Below, one piece after another: positions 46,996-58,383 of a stretch of 64,000 nucleotides of DNA (position 1 is the stretch's first letter; each line of letters opens with the position of its first letter). The DNA comes from Spinacia oleracea. Taxonomy: Eukaryota > Streptophyta > Magnoliopsida > Caryophyllales > Amaranthaceae. Both the position numbers and the translations under genes were made by a program. The notes under the pieces are model-generated. The model searched no databases. It saw only the letters and a program-made list of their open reading frames with translations, and was not told where the DNA came from. The stretch lies in assembly GCF_020520425.1 (NCBI RefSeq), contig NC_079488.1, positions 29,751,247-29,815,246 on the forward strand, given 5' to 3'.

Positions 46996-47142
46996 AGGAG
47001 AAGAAGTGAACTGGTCAGAAGTGAACTGATCAGAAGTGAACTGATCAGAAGTGAACTGATCAGGACTGATCAGGATTGATCAGTCAGGACTATTCAGAAC
47101 TGATCTGATCATGACTGATCAGGACTGATCTATTTTCTATGT
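46996..47142. repeat. TGATCA repeat cluster 1
   Basis: This is a run of 15-bp units (GTGAACTGATCAGAA) followed by 10-bp units (ACTGATCAGG). It is bounded by AGGAGAAGAAGTGAACTG on the left and GATCTATTTTCTATGTCGT on the right. Confidence 0.85.
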
Positions 47143-47795
47143 CGTCTGAGAGTGCAAGTGTCACCGTCCATAGAAAGCTAGCTATTCCATTTATTACTCA
47201 AAAGTGATCACCATACTCCGTATTAAGCAGCCATATTATCTCATATTCAAGGAAGTTGACAGAACACAACACATAATTAAAGAGACTCCCAAAAGTTTTA
47301 TAATAATATTAATCCTACCTTGTTATGTCTAATCTAAATATTAGTCATTATAGATTACTCTTCTATTATGACTCATCAATTCCACGATCAATTATTTATA
47401 ACTTGTACACCGTAGCAATCAGTATGTATTACTCCACTTCTTAAGCTCTTAGCTAGTGTTTGTTTGAATAATGAAATAAGAATAGTAATCACAATTTTGG
47501 ATTAGATTCTATTAATTTTTTAAGAATATAGTTATTCAAATAGAACGATAATCTCATGATTGAGCTTGAACTGATTTAGTGAAACACTCCTATCCGGTGC
47601 AATTGCATAACCTCTAAAACTTTTTCTGTTAATGTTTCCCATTTTTTCCCGGTTATGCGCAACACATGATGTATATAGTTAAGGTTCGATAGTTATGTTA
47701 GCAACACCAACATAAATTGGGCTGTTTTCCAATTCCAATTACATTATTTATGTGTGGGATAAAGTAATTAAACCTAAACAACACCAACACAATCA

Positions 47796-47949
47796 GGAGA
47801 AGAAGTGAACTGATCAGAAGTGAACTGATCATAACTGATCAGGATGGATCGTAAGGACTGATCAGGACTGATTTGATCAGGAATGATCCGATCAGGACTG
47901 ATCTGATCAGGATTGATCAGAGCAGGACTGATCTATTTTCTATGTCGTA
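47796..47949. repeat. TGATCA repeat cluster 2
   Basis: This has the same boundary phrases as cluster 1 and the same palindromic TGATCA core, with a different number and order of units. The two clusters are 800 bp apart. Confidence 0.85.
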
Positions 47950-48316
47950 AATAGCCTAGGACTGATCTATTGTCATGTAATGCATGATCTATTGTCATGT
48001 AATTCATGATCTATTTTCTAAAATCAATAGAGATAAAAAGTTCAGGTATGTAATCAAAAATACTCTAAACAGCTCTATAGAGAAGCACTAAAAAAAGCTA
48101 GGTAACGACTCTTTACCATAAACCCTTACTCGCAAGTTCAAAATAATTCAACAGAAGAATACAATGTCGTTCTTTCTAACAATAGAACCTAAAGTGTAGC
48201 CAAACCATCCATCTCAAAAATTTGCTACTGTTACTTTTAACTCGATACATGTTGAAACTAACTGATATGTTATTATCAAAGGTCGTAGTCATAAAAACCA
48301 TTTATGCATGCTGCAG

Positions 48317-49481
48317 TTTATTGGGGCAAAGATGGGGGCCTCAGGACTACAAATACAAACAGAAAGTGGCCTAATTAGCATCCCTAGTAATATCTGATGT
48401 GTTGTTGTGGAATATCTTCCTAGAGGTGCCCTAAAGAAATACCTCATTGATAATCGAAGGAAGAAGCTAGCTTTTAAGGTTGTCCACCACTTGGTGCTTG
48501 ATCTTTCTAGAGTGACAAATAATTTTGCAAACTCAGATAAATAATACCGGATGATAAGCTATAGTTCAAAGCTACTCTCAACTTGGCATGATAAACTCAG
48601 ATAAACAATAAGCTAGTGCTGATAAGATAATATTTGGTTAGCTATGACAGTTCAAAATCGGATGATAGAAACTCAGAAATGGTTATCTGAGTTTATCATC
48701 CTAGCTATGACAGTTCAAAAATCAAAACCGGATGTTCTATCCCTTAACTCAGTTAAGCTATAGTTCAAAGCTACTCTCACTTCTCTGTGTTTTGAACTTC
48801 ATATATTCAGATTAGGGTGCTTACTGCATAGGTTTATTCCTTACTCCATACAACTGGTAGTCAAACCTATATTTGGTGCCAACTAAAGCAGGGAAAGGCA
48901 AAGAAATTTATAATAAAGACAAGCAAAGTGTTGATAAGATAAGATATTTAACACTGCGATACACTGCCACTACCTAATACTACAGTTATGACATATAGAA
49001 AGCATGTAGTAGCTTAACATAACGATGACAGACAGACAATGAGCTTATCAGTCACCTAATACTAAGTTCTGCTTTGTAAAGCTCAGTTCTGTTTTGTGCA
49101 AAGTTTGTTCAGTTCTTTTCTACTTACAGTCAGTCCATCGGTCACACATTTCACATAATCAGTCACAGAAAACAGTGTAGCCTCAAAAGAAGTTATAGAT
49201 AACAGTAGAAAATGCTAAGTGAAAGGGTTCAAATAATTAGTATAAGTTCTATAGCGACAAATAATTTTGCAAACTCATCCAACCTAATATGTTGTGTTTT
49301 CAACAGGTTGAGCTATCTCCATTCTGAGAAGATTGTTCATAGAGATGTAAAGACAGAGAACATGGTACTAGATAAAACTAGGACTCTAAAAATAGCGGAT
49401 TTCGATGTAGCCCGTGTTGAGGCGTCAAATCCTAGTGACATGACTGGAGAGACAGGAACACTTGGTTATATGGCCCCCGAG
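48317..49481 (+). pseudogene. Captured Raf-like (MAPKKK group C) kinase fragment
   Basis: Exon A (48317-48511) follows CTGCAG and reads FIGAKMGASGLQIQTESG, then CVVVEYLPRGALKKYL, kinase subdomains around the hinge. A TGA at about 48396 lies between them. Exon B (49307-49481) follows TTTTCAACAG and reads LSYLHSEKIVHRDVKTENM, then KIADFDVARVEA and TGTLGYMAPE. This is the catalytic loop, magnesium loop and APE motif. The loop is DFD instead of DFG. This phrase set is typical of plant Raf-like Ser/Thr/Tyr kinases. The N-lobe and C-lobe ends are missing and the exon phases no longer agree. The intron between is enlarged by a block flanked by 22-bp repeats. Confidence 0.85.
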
Positions 49482-51538
49482 GTAAGTCTGTCACACTTAC
49501 CTCTTTTCATTTTTAACGAGGATTGAGTTATGGGATGCAACTGAACAGTTAGCTCCAATTCCTTCCCGTAGTTTTTAGTTTTCTACGAGTTATGTTTGCC
49601 TAAATGGTGTCGTAGCTTAATGATTAAGCTGAAAAATCTCATTCTAGTACTATAAATTGCTTGGAAGTTGTATCACCGTCTTCAAAAGGGAAAGAATGGA
49701 CTGGAATATCCATATGTATGGATTGCTTGTTTGGTTTCACTGCTATATTAACTTACCCCTACGGCCCTACTAGAACAAAAAAGAAAACAACTCTTCTAAA
49801 GTAACATGATGAGCTGTTGGAAACTATGAGTAGAGTAAATATGTAATAAAATTTACCACGCTACTACCATTTCCAGAGAGTGGCTTTTACTTTAGCATCT
49901 TGTTGTCAATGTATTTTGGAGTGTGGTTGATTTAACAAAGGAAAATACAAACTTTTATAAAGGCGGTCTTACGCAAAAGACCGTCTTGGTGTCATATAAG
50001 TTAAGTAAGCTCAACATATATATATAGATTAATCATAACAACTCTGAGTTTTAAAGCTAGTAAGCTCAATATATATACAGATTAATCAACAAGATGGCAA
50101 CCACTTCGGCATCTGGATACTAATCATCAGGAAAGCTATCATATAGAACTAATATAGAAGTGCCATATTAATTAGCCTCTGTTTCTATTACTACTTTTAA
50201 CTATTACTACTTTTAACAAGTATGTCATTCATTAAATCTAGAAACACTAATGAAGAAATCAAAGAAGAGAAAAGGCCTCTCTAAGGTCACAACATGCACA
50301 TTTGATGCACCAAGTTTCTCACTAAAGACAACCTAAACTAACCAAGTACAGCTAGGTGTCTCAAAGATTGACAACAGATTTTTCATACTAAGTACCAGAT
50401 ATCTTGGTCAGAGATTATCACCTAAATCTCACTAAATGTCTGTGTGTCTTTATACAAAGCATTGCCATGTATCCAAATTTCAAAGATTCTAGGCCAACTA
50501 AAAGTTGCAAATTTAAAACTATGGAATCACAAAAGTACAAAGTAATTCAAGAAAGATACCGCAGAAAATTAGAAATAGATAGACAATACCTACAGTAGTA
50601 ACAACACGGAAGAAGAAGTCAGACGTTCACCACTTTCCAACTATCGTCCAAATTACCAACTATCTGCAATTGAAAACTAAAATAAATGAAATAGCAAACA
50701 CTCTGTAAGCGGTATATAGAAAATCACAGAAACTTAGAAGACCCATTCTAGTTTTTTTCTTGAATTAAGGATGCAATATAACATGGAAAACTTAAAGGCA
50801 TATGATTGACATTAGAAATTGACATGAAAAAACGTGAAGTAACAATATATGACGGAAATTAAAATGGTGAATCAAACCTAAACATTGTTATATGATAAAA
50901 ATCAAATAGTGAAGGCGTGAAGCAGACCAAAAATACCTGGCGAATATATCCGGCAACACCGAGGATGAAGCAGCAATTAAGAAACCAGAGTATGCTTGAA
51001 TTTCTCCAATTAAAAACCAGAGAGAGCAACGAATTTATCTTGAATTTGTTGGGCGAATTGTGAATTCAATAATTGGGATTTTTCATGAATTTATAGGATG
51101 AGGAGTGAGATAGCTTATACTGGGAGATTTGACTTTGCTAACGTAAAGGTTGAAGACGGAATTCAAGGAATTCGTTAATGGCCGGTGCTGAAGGTGAGGA
51201 GGAGAGAGACGAATTCATCGGAAATCTGACGAGGGTGGTTAATTTCGTAACGCAGCAAGGTATGTCGGTGGGAGGAGGTTGAGAGAAACGTGGGAGGTGG
51301 GTTGAGAGTTAGGCGGGATTCTGCGAAAAAAAGCAGAGAGTTAGGCGGGATTTTTTGCCAAAAAATTCAGTTGCTTTGCTGCCTCACAAACACGTGCAAC
51401 ACACGTGTCTTTTTTTTGTAAATAGCGACGCTTTAGAGCGTCGAAATATTTTGCGGCTCTCTAAAGCGTCGCAATTTACAAATTAATATTCGCGCGCCCA
51501 ACTTCCTTGCGACTCTTTGTTAGACCGTCACAATGATT
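49482..51538. other. CACTA 5' region without a recognised gene
   Basis: AT-rich up to about 51000. From about 51080 the sequence becomes GC-richer and purine-rich, as expected of an upstream promoter or leader read on the minus strand. No ORF with family motifs is present. Confidence 0.5.
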
Positions 51539-51569
51539 CCGTCTCAATATGTACCTCTTTTTTGTAGTG
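51539..51569 (-). repeat. CACTA terminal inverted repeat
   Basis: On the minus strand it starts CACTACAAAAAAGAGGTACA. The base change to copia LTR sequence is immediate after 51569 (TTCACTTCAAGTGG). Confidence 0.75.
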
Positions 51570-53323
51570 TTCACTTCAAGTGGAATTAATAATATTAATC
51601 TACAAATTACTCTTGACTCAACCCGTAGGATCACACAAATAGTACGTGAACGGATCAAGTACTTAAGTGAATTAAATACTCCATTTATGGATATTCGGAA
51701 TCGACGGATCTCGGTTCCAGTTGGAGCTGAAATCGTCAAAAGGAAAATTATGAATACTCCGTAAACGATGATATTGCCGGAAACGAAAATATGGATCATT
51801 TCGGAAATATAAATATTATCCAAGTCTTAGATGTTGCCGGAAACGGAAACATGGTACGTATCGGAAAATATTATCGGAAATGGAAATATTGCCGGAATCG
51901 AAAGTATTGCCGGAAACGGAAATATTGCCGGAACCGGAAATATTATAGCAATCGAAAATAAATTCCGGAATCGGAAATATTAAATATTTGTTCGAAACCG
52001 AAATTAATTCCGGAATCGGAAATATTAAATATTTTTTGAATCGGAAATGAATGCCGGAATCAGAAAACAAATGGGAAGCGCGACGTACGAAATAAACATC
52101 GGACGAGCTTGCTAGACGCAAGGCCCAACACGAAGCCAAGCCCGCGCCTAGCGAAGCCCGCGCAGCAGCGAGCATCAACAGCCCAGCCGCGCCGAGCAAG
52201 GCAGGCCCAGCCGAGCACGAAGCAAGGCCAGGCCCAGCCAAGGCAAGGCAAGCAAGGCAGGCTGGCGGCGCCCTAATTAATTCCTAAGAGTGGTATCACG
52301 AGCCTCTAATTAATTCCATAATCAATTATAGTTAACATGGTTAAATTTTATAAATTTGCAATGAATTAAGGGGGTGATTAATTTCGTTGATTATAATTAA
52401 TTACAAATTTGTGCGATTATTTAATTATATGTTCGCAGGATTTTCGGCAGTTTAGTCAATAATGGTCGGAATCATATAATTTTACAGTGAATTTCGCATG
52501 TAAAGGAAGTTTTAAAATTTTTGACTGAAGTCATAGATTTGATGCCGAATCCAGAATTCCCAAATTCGAAGCCTAACTAAGACTTTTCGGAGGTTTTAGT
52601 TTTTCAAACGCAAAATTTATAATTTTTATGATGTTAAAGTAAATATTTGCGAATCTTGTATGTAAATCTTGTATCTATGATTGACCTACTGTATATGTTT
52701 AACAATTTTAATGCCCAAACTTGTTAATTATACAACCTAATTTGTAATTGTAATTAATTTGTTGAAATTCGAATAATTTAGAATTTGATTTTCATAATTA
52801 ATTAGAAATTTAATTAGGAACCTATGATTAAAAACCACCATAAAATTTGTTAAAATTGAAATTTTTTAAAATGTTATGACCTAGATTTGAAATCCATGAA
52901 AATAAATATAATCGGAAATTAATTTGAAGAATAAATTTTCGATTTTTCGCCCAAATTTATGAAATTAATATGATTTATTTATTTGTCAAATAAATTTAAA
53001 TAATAAATGTTTTAATTTTTATGAAATCCGTTCACGAATCTTGCACGCACAAAGAAATGGACGCTAAGTGTTACCCTTAAGGGGTGTTGTATAGTGCGGG
53101 CATACGACGACAAGCAAGGGAGCTCGTTGCCCATGCGGTATGATGCAACGAGAAAGGCCGTGGCACATGCGCGCAAGGCAGCAGCCCTGCTATGCGTTGT
53201 GTGCTATGTGCACGTTGGCGGAGAGGCGAGAAGCAAGGCAGCGAGCACACATGGCCGCGCGCGGGCGGCAAGAGCTGGCTCGACCACGGAGCGCTGCCGA
53301 GCCTAGCGAGGGATGCCTCGCCA
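51570..53323 (+). mobile_element. Copia copy C (LTR and leader fragment)
   Basis: LTR sequence from 51570 to about 52288 lacks its first 140 bp or so, cut by the CACTA element, and much of U3-R-U5 after the GC-rich block. A primer site follows at 52291-52304 (TGGTATCACGAGCC). A leader similar to that of D runs to 53323, including ACGTGTTACCC-like and CTTAAGGGGTGTTGTATAGT phrases. No gag is reached. The sequence then changes at CACTAGAGGAAAA. Confidence 0.8.
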
Positions 53324-54398
53324 CACTAGAGGAAAATACATGATAAGTTGCCCCTTAAAAGTTGCTCTTATTTGACAAGTGCATCTTTTGACAAAAAAAA
53401 TGTTAAAAAAAATCAAAAATTAAATCATTTCCCTGCTGGTTCGTGGGAAGCGCAGCTCTTAGACCTAAGTTGCTCCCTCCTTCTTCTCTGATCCCTCCTT
53501 CCTCGCTGCTCCCTTTGCTCCCTCCTTCCTCGCTGCTCCCCTAAACCCAAACAACTTCACCGGCGACGCCTCTGGTTAACTTCACTGGCGACGCCTCTGG
53601 TCAACTTCACCGATCTCCTCTCCTCTCTTCTCTTCAGCGCCGCCGCGTTGTGACCACCGCTCCCACACCGCCTATTGCTGTTACGCCTGACGGAACTACT
53701 GATAATCCCGCTCCTCCTTCCCCTATTGACTCCAAAATTTAGCAACTTACTCAGGTAATTGTTCATCTTTCTATTGTTGGGCTTTCAATTGATTGATTGA
53801 TTTATTTAGCATTTTTTTTTTCTGTGGTGCAAATGATTTCTTTCAATTGCAATGGAATCAGTTATCTAAGTGGTCCAATAATTCGAAATGGACAGAGGGG
53901 TAATTCAATTGCAATGGTGTTTAAAATCTTGAAGTTAATAATTTTATTTTTGAAAAATTAGGATGCATTGGCGGTTCAGGGTCAATTGGTGTTGTTGGAG
54001 GAAAGAACAGCCGCACTAATACACCCAGCAACAGGATTAGAACTATTCAAACTGAGATTACTTAACTTAAAAAGCAGATTAAGCCTGTTGCTGGCTGTTA
54101 CTCCTGATGGCACTCCTGCTAATCGTGCTCCTCCTTCCCCTATTGACTCCAAAATTTAGTAGCTTACTCAGGTAATTGTTAATATTTCTATTTTGGGGCT
54201 TTCACTTGATTGATTAATTTGTTTATTATTATTTTTTTGGTGCAAATGATTTCTTTCAATTACAATGGATCGTTTTCAATTCAGAATATCAAGACTGGAT
54301 CGTTTTCATCACTCCAATTCTCCAAGTACGGAGTATATTTGAACACTACCTGTTCCCAGTTCCCAATTCCCAATTCCCAAGTCTTCGCAAGTCATCGC
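53324..54398. other. Unidentified block with a duplicated exon-like segment
   Basis: It starts CACTAGAGGAAAATAC, possibly another CACTA end. Two copies of an exon-like stretch (53671-53754 and about 54092-54170) read AVTPDG...APPSPIDSKI. Each is followed by an in-frame TAG and ends ACTCAG before GTAATT, a good splice donor. Both donors lead into an intron-like phrase (GTAATTGTT...GGGCTTTCA). The upstream part 53440-53640 is pyrimidine-rich. The gene was not recognised. Confidence 0.45.
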
Positions 54399-55790
54399 TG
54401 AAGGAAATAATGCCCTTGGTCCAAGTATGCATTTAATGTTAAGTCTAATAAATGCGGTTCAGTATTAATTAAACAAGTTAATAATTCGGTGAGATCAAGT
54501 GAGCTGAATGCCTAGCTAGAGGCTGCTTCAGTTCAAGTGAAATTAATGATATTAATCCAAACCTTACTCTTGACTGAACCCGTAGGGTCACACAAATAGT
54601 ACGTAAACGGATCAAGTATTTAATGGCATTAAATACTCCATCTTTGGATATTCGGAATCGACGGATCTTGGTTTCAGTGGGAGCTGGGATCGTCAAAGGC
54701 AAGAAATGAATACTCCGGAAACGATGATATTGCCGGAAACGAAAATATGGATCGTATCGGAAATATAAATATTGTCCAAGTCGTAGATGTTGCCGGAAAC
54801 GGAAACATGGTACGTATCGGAAAATATTATCTGAAATGGAAATATTGCCGGAGTCGGAAATATTGCCGGGAAATATTGTCAGAACCGGAAATATTATCGG
54901 AATCGGAAAATAATTCCGGAAACAAAAATATTAAATATTTGTTCGAAACGGAAATTAATTCCGGAATCGGAAATGTTAAATATTGTTCGTATCGGAAATG
55001 AATTCCGGAATCGCGAATTTAATCGGAAGCGTATTGGCATCGGACGAGACTTGCTAGACGAAGGCCCAGCACGAAGCCAGGCCCTCGCCCAGCATGCCAT
55101 ACGCATCAACACACACGCCAAAGCCTCTCCAGGCCCAGCGCAAGGCCAGGCCCAGCAAGGCATGGCGCGCGCGCGGAACACAGTGGGCTGCGAGCAATGG
55201 GCTGCGAGCCGTGCAGTGCGCGTGGGTCGCGAGGCTTGCACGGGTTGTGCGGTGCTCGTGCTCTTGCTCGTGTGCGGTTGTGTGCGATACGAATCCTAAA
55301 GCTGCTAGAATTCGTTCTATGATTAAATCCTAATCCTAGTAGATAGAATTAATTTAATAGAGTTCTAATAGGATTCTAATTAAACTAATTGGTATTCTAA
55401 TAGGATTATACATCCTTTCCCATGACCCTATAAATATGTGCCTAGGTTCACAAATTTATACACAAGTTTAAAAGTATTCAAAACTAGGATTTTTAAGCAG
55501 AAAAATCAGTCATAATACTTGCCCTATTTAGCCGAAAATAATAGTACCTTAAGGGCGATTCTAGTTGGTCAATCTTAAGGCGGATCCGGACGTGCTGTGG
55601 ACTATCTACGGAGGGACGACACTTGGAGTCCTAAAGACTTGTTCTTGTTCGGTTCGGCGCAGTTAGGGAGGGCACGCTACAAAGTGTATGCATCTAAATT
55701 ATGTTATATGATTATGTGCAATTAATATGTATCCTGGCATCAAGGTTTTTCCACATGATTTATGTTGTTCATATGTATCATAACCTAACA
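54399..55790 (+). repeat. 5' LTR of copia D
   Basis: This runs 1392 bp from TGAAGGAAATAATG to TAACCTAACA. It contains the CGGAAATATT repeat array (54725-55030), a GC-rich block (55030-55275), and a TATA box TATAAATA at 55429. It aligns with the A LTR end to end, except that the GC-rich block differs strongly. Confidence 0.9.
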
Positions 55791-55791
55791 G

Positions 55792-55805
55792 TGGTATCAC
55801 GAGCC
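55792..55805 (+). promoter_or_regulatory. Primer-binding site of copia D
   Basis: TGGTATCACGAGCC lies one base after the LTR. It is of the initiator tRNA-Met type with one inserted C compared with the common plant site. Confidence 0.75.
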
Positions 55806-58383
55806 TATTATTATTTGAATAATCTATAAATTGCTTAACATGGTTAAATTTTACAAATTTTCAAAGAATTAAAAAGGGGTGATTAATTTTCGTAATTATT
55901 AATTAATTGCAAATTGCGTTTATTTAATTATATGTACGCAGTTTTTCGGCAGTTTCTTCGTTACTCAACGAAATCGAGTGATTTTTGTGTCAATTCTGCA
56001 TGTAAAAGGCATTCTAAAATTTTGACAAAAATAATAATTTTCGGCCGAACCCAGAATTCCCAAATTCGAAGCATAACTATGACTTTTCGGAGGTTTTAGT
56101 TTTTCGAACGCAAAAGTTTGTAAATCTAAGATGTTAAATTGAATATTTGCAATTCTTGTTGATAAATCTTGAATTTTTGATTGACCTACTGTATATATTT
56201 AACAAATTTGAATGCCTAGACTTGTTAATTATACAAGCTAATTTGTAATTATGATTAATTTGTTAAAATTCGAATAATTTAGAATGGATTTGATTTTCAT
56301 AATTAATTAATGATTTAATTAGGTACCCATGATTAAAAACCACCATAAAAATTGTTAATTTATGATAAATTTTTAATTTTTATGACCCAGATTTGAATCC
56401 ATGTTAATCGGAAATTAATTGATTCATAAATTTTCGATTTTTCGCCATAAAATTATGAAATTAATATGATTTATTAATTTGTCATTAATTTGGAATTAAA
56501 AGTTTTAAATTTTTATGAAAATCGCCCATAAAACTTGCACGCACAAAGCAATGGACGCTACGTGTTACCCTTAAGGGGTGTTGTATAGTGCGGGCACGCG
56601 ACGACGAGCAAGGGAGCTCGTCGCCCGTGTGGTACAATGCAGCGAGCAAGGGCCATGGCACACGAGCACAAGGCAGCACGATGTCCTTGTGTCGAGTGTC
56701 GTATGCAGCATGGGCGAGGGCAATGGGCAAGCACATGCGACGAGCAAGATGCATATGGGCAGCGATGAGCTGCGCCACGACGCACCAGGCCCGCCGAGAG
56801 CTAGGCAGCCACGACACAGCTCAAGGCTGCGCGCAGCGTAGCCATCATGGCCGCGTGTGTGCGTGGCATATGGCTGTGTGTGCGGTGTGGCTATGTAAGC
56901 CGTGTGCCACGATCAATGGCTGGGGCATGGGGCCTCGTAGCTCGATGGGGCTTGGGCGCAAGCCCAAGTGCCTCGGCTTGCGACAATTGATACGTTTTTA
57001 TTTTAATTTTGGATTTTCAGTTCGGAAATAATTTTAATTAATTTTAAAATTAATAATTTATTATGTTTTCTCGGAATTTAATTTTGAATATTATAATTAT
57101 TATAAATTTTAATTTATACTAATTATTTTACTAAAATTAAAATCTTGAATTAATTTAAATTCATTTAATTCAACTGAAAATAAATTAAGTGGATTCAACT
57201 ATAAATTTATATGACCTTTAAATTTTAATTAAATTTGTATGTTTCCGGTTAGACTAGAAATACATTTTTATGTTTAAAATTAGTAAACCATATGAATTTA
57301 TTGGTTTAAGTAGGAGCATTTTAGTCATGAACTCTTGATTAGGTCTACAAATCCTTTAAGGTTAAAATACTTGATTAGAATTAATAAGGACTGAATAATT
57401 GGTAGATTATTGGTGCCCTTGATTAATTGCTGCAAATATTTATGTGATGCATAACGTGTTTTACTAACCAGCTATGTGGGCCATTCATGATAATGAATGG
57501 GTGAATGGTATGTATTGTTTTGCAGGTTATAAAGTGACTAGTATAGCCCAAATAGGATAGAAAATATGGTCTGGGTACCATTAATTTGAATGTAATTGGT
57601 CTAATGCACCAATGTTTGTTTTTCAATTCAAATATGGTCTGCGTACCATCAAATAGTTGTAATTACTTTAATTATAGCTTATCCTATTTAAATAAAATGA
57701 CGCCTCCCATGGTGAAATTCAAGACGGACTTTCCAATCCATTTTCAAGACGGACTTTGAAGTTGAAGCTTCAAGATGAAGTCGGGCCATACTAGATCACA
57801 TTTATCTTATGCATGCTTTAAGTTATTTATTGCTTTAAATATGTCTTAATTATGCATGAGATTGTGCCTTGATTATGTTGCATGATTAAGGATTTTAGTT
57901 CACTTAAAATCTAACCAACATAGTAAGAGCCTTAAGTTCCAAAATTTAAAAATTGAGTTAAAAGGTGCCATGCCAAAATAACACTTACTTGGATAACCTT
58001 TACATCAATCTAGTAATAGTTTTATGCTCAGCGAGGTGTTACTTATTGACCCTAAAGGGGTAAGGTACACAAATAATTGTGAGTACATGTTAGTTTTGGT
58101 GAAACTCAACGATATAAGTAAGGAAGAGTAGTTTCTAGACTATTAGCAAAAGGCTTTTGCTTACCTAAAAGATTTTAGAATTGAGTCTAAATACATAATG
58201 TGCTTAATTCTTCAATGGTTTTAGGGTCTTGGAATCATTTTATTCACACCTGCCGGAACACATAAACTTGAATAAAATGCTTAATGAACATTAAATTATG
58301 CATACATGCTAGAATTTAAGTTTATTAAGAGAAACTGTGAATGATTATTTATTTGTTTATTCTTTTTCATTGTAGTTTTAACT
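55806..58383 (+). other. Long leader of copia D
   Basis: This 2.6-kb leader has no supported gene. A GC-rich stretch at 56530-56990 interrupts otherwise AT-rich sequence. Several overlapping ORFs there differ from those in copy C and follow base composition only. The remainder up to the gag ATG is AT-rich. Confidence 0.65.

Larger units (their letters stand above)
45620..48316. other. 5' region of the CACTA element with repeat clusters
   Basis: AT-rich sequence with no gene. It holds a 70-bp tandem duplication (46501-46642) and two related clusters of TGATCA-containing repeats (46996-47142 and 47796-47949). Low-copy phrases such as TAATTA...CAACACCAACACAA precede both clusters. Confidence 0.6.
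43251..51569 (-). mobile_element. CACTA (EnSpm) element with TNP2, 3'-truncated
   Basis: The right terminus reads TTTTTTGTAGTG at 51558-51569, so on the minus strand it starts CACTACAAAAAA. Just inside are GC-rich inverted motifs (CGACGCTTTAGAGCGTCG near 51426). The transposase gene is on the minus strand at 43251-45619, and its 3' part and the other terminus are missing. Between lie about 5.9 kb with repeats and a captured kinase fragment. It was inserted into an LTR of copia copy C. Confidence 0.8.

Noticed and set aside
46501-47949. Repeat clusters as a CRISPR array
   Set aside because: Nuclear plant DNA with no constant repeat/unique spacer pattern and no cas genes.
53324-53340. CACTAGAGGAAAATAC as a confirmed CACTA terminus
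   Set aside because: Only one end is visible, no subterminal repeats or matching right end were found, so it was left as a possibility inside the block description.
56485-57031. ORFs up to 147 codons in the copia D leader
   Set aside because: They overlap on both strands in a hypervariable GC-rich island, and the sister leader at 53050-53325 does not keep the frames.
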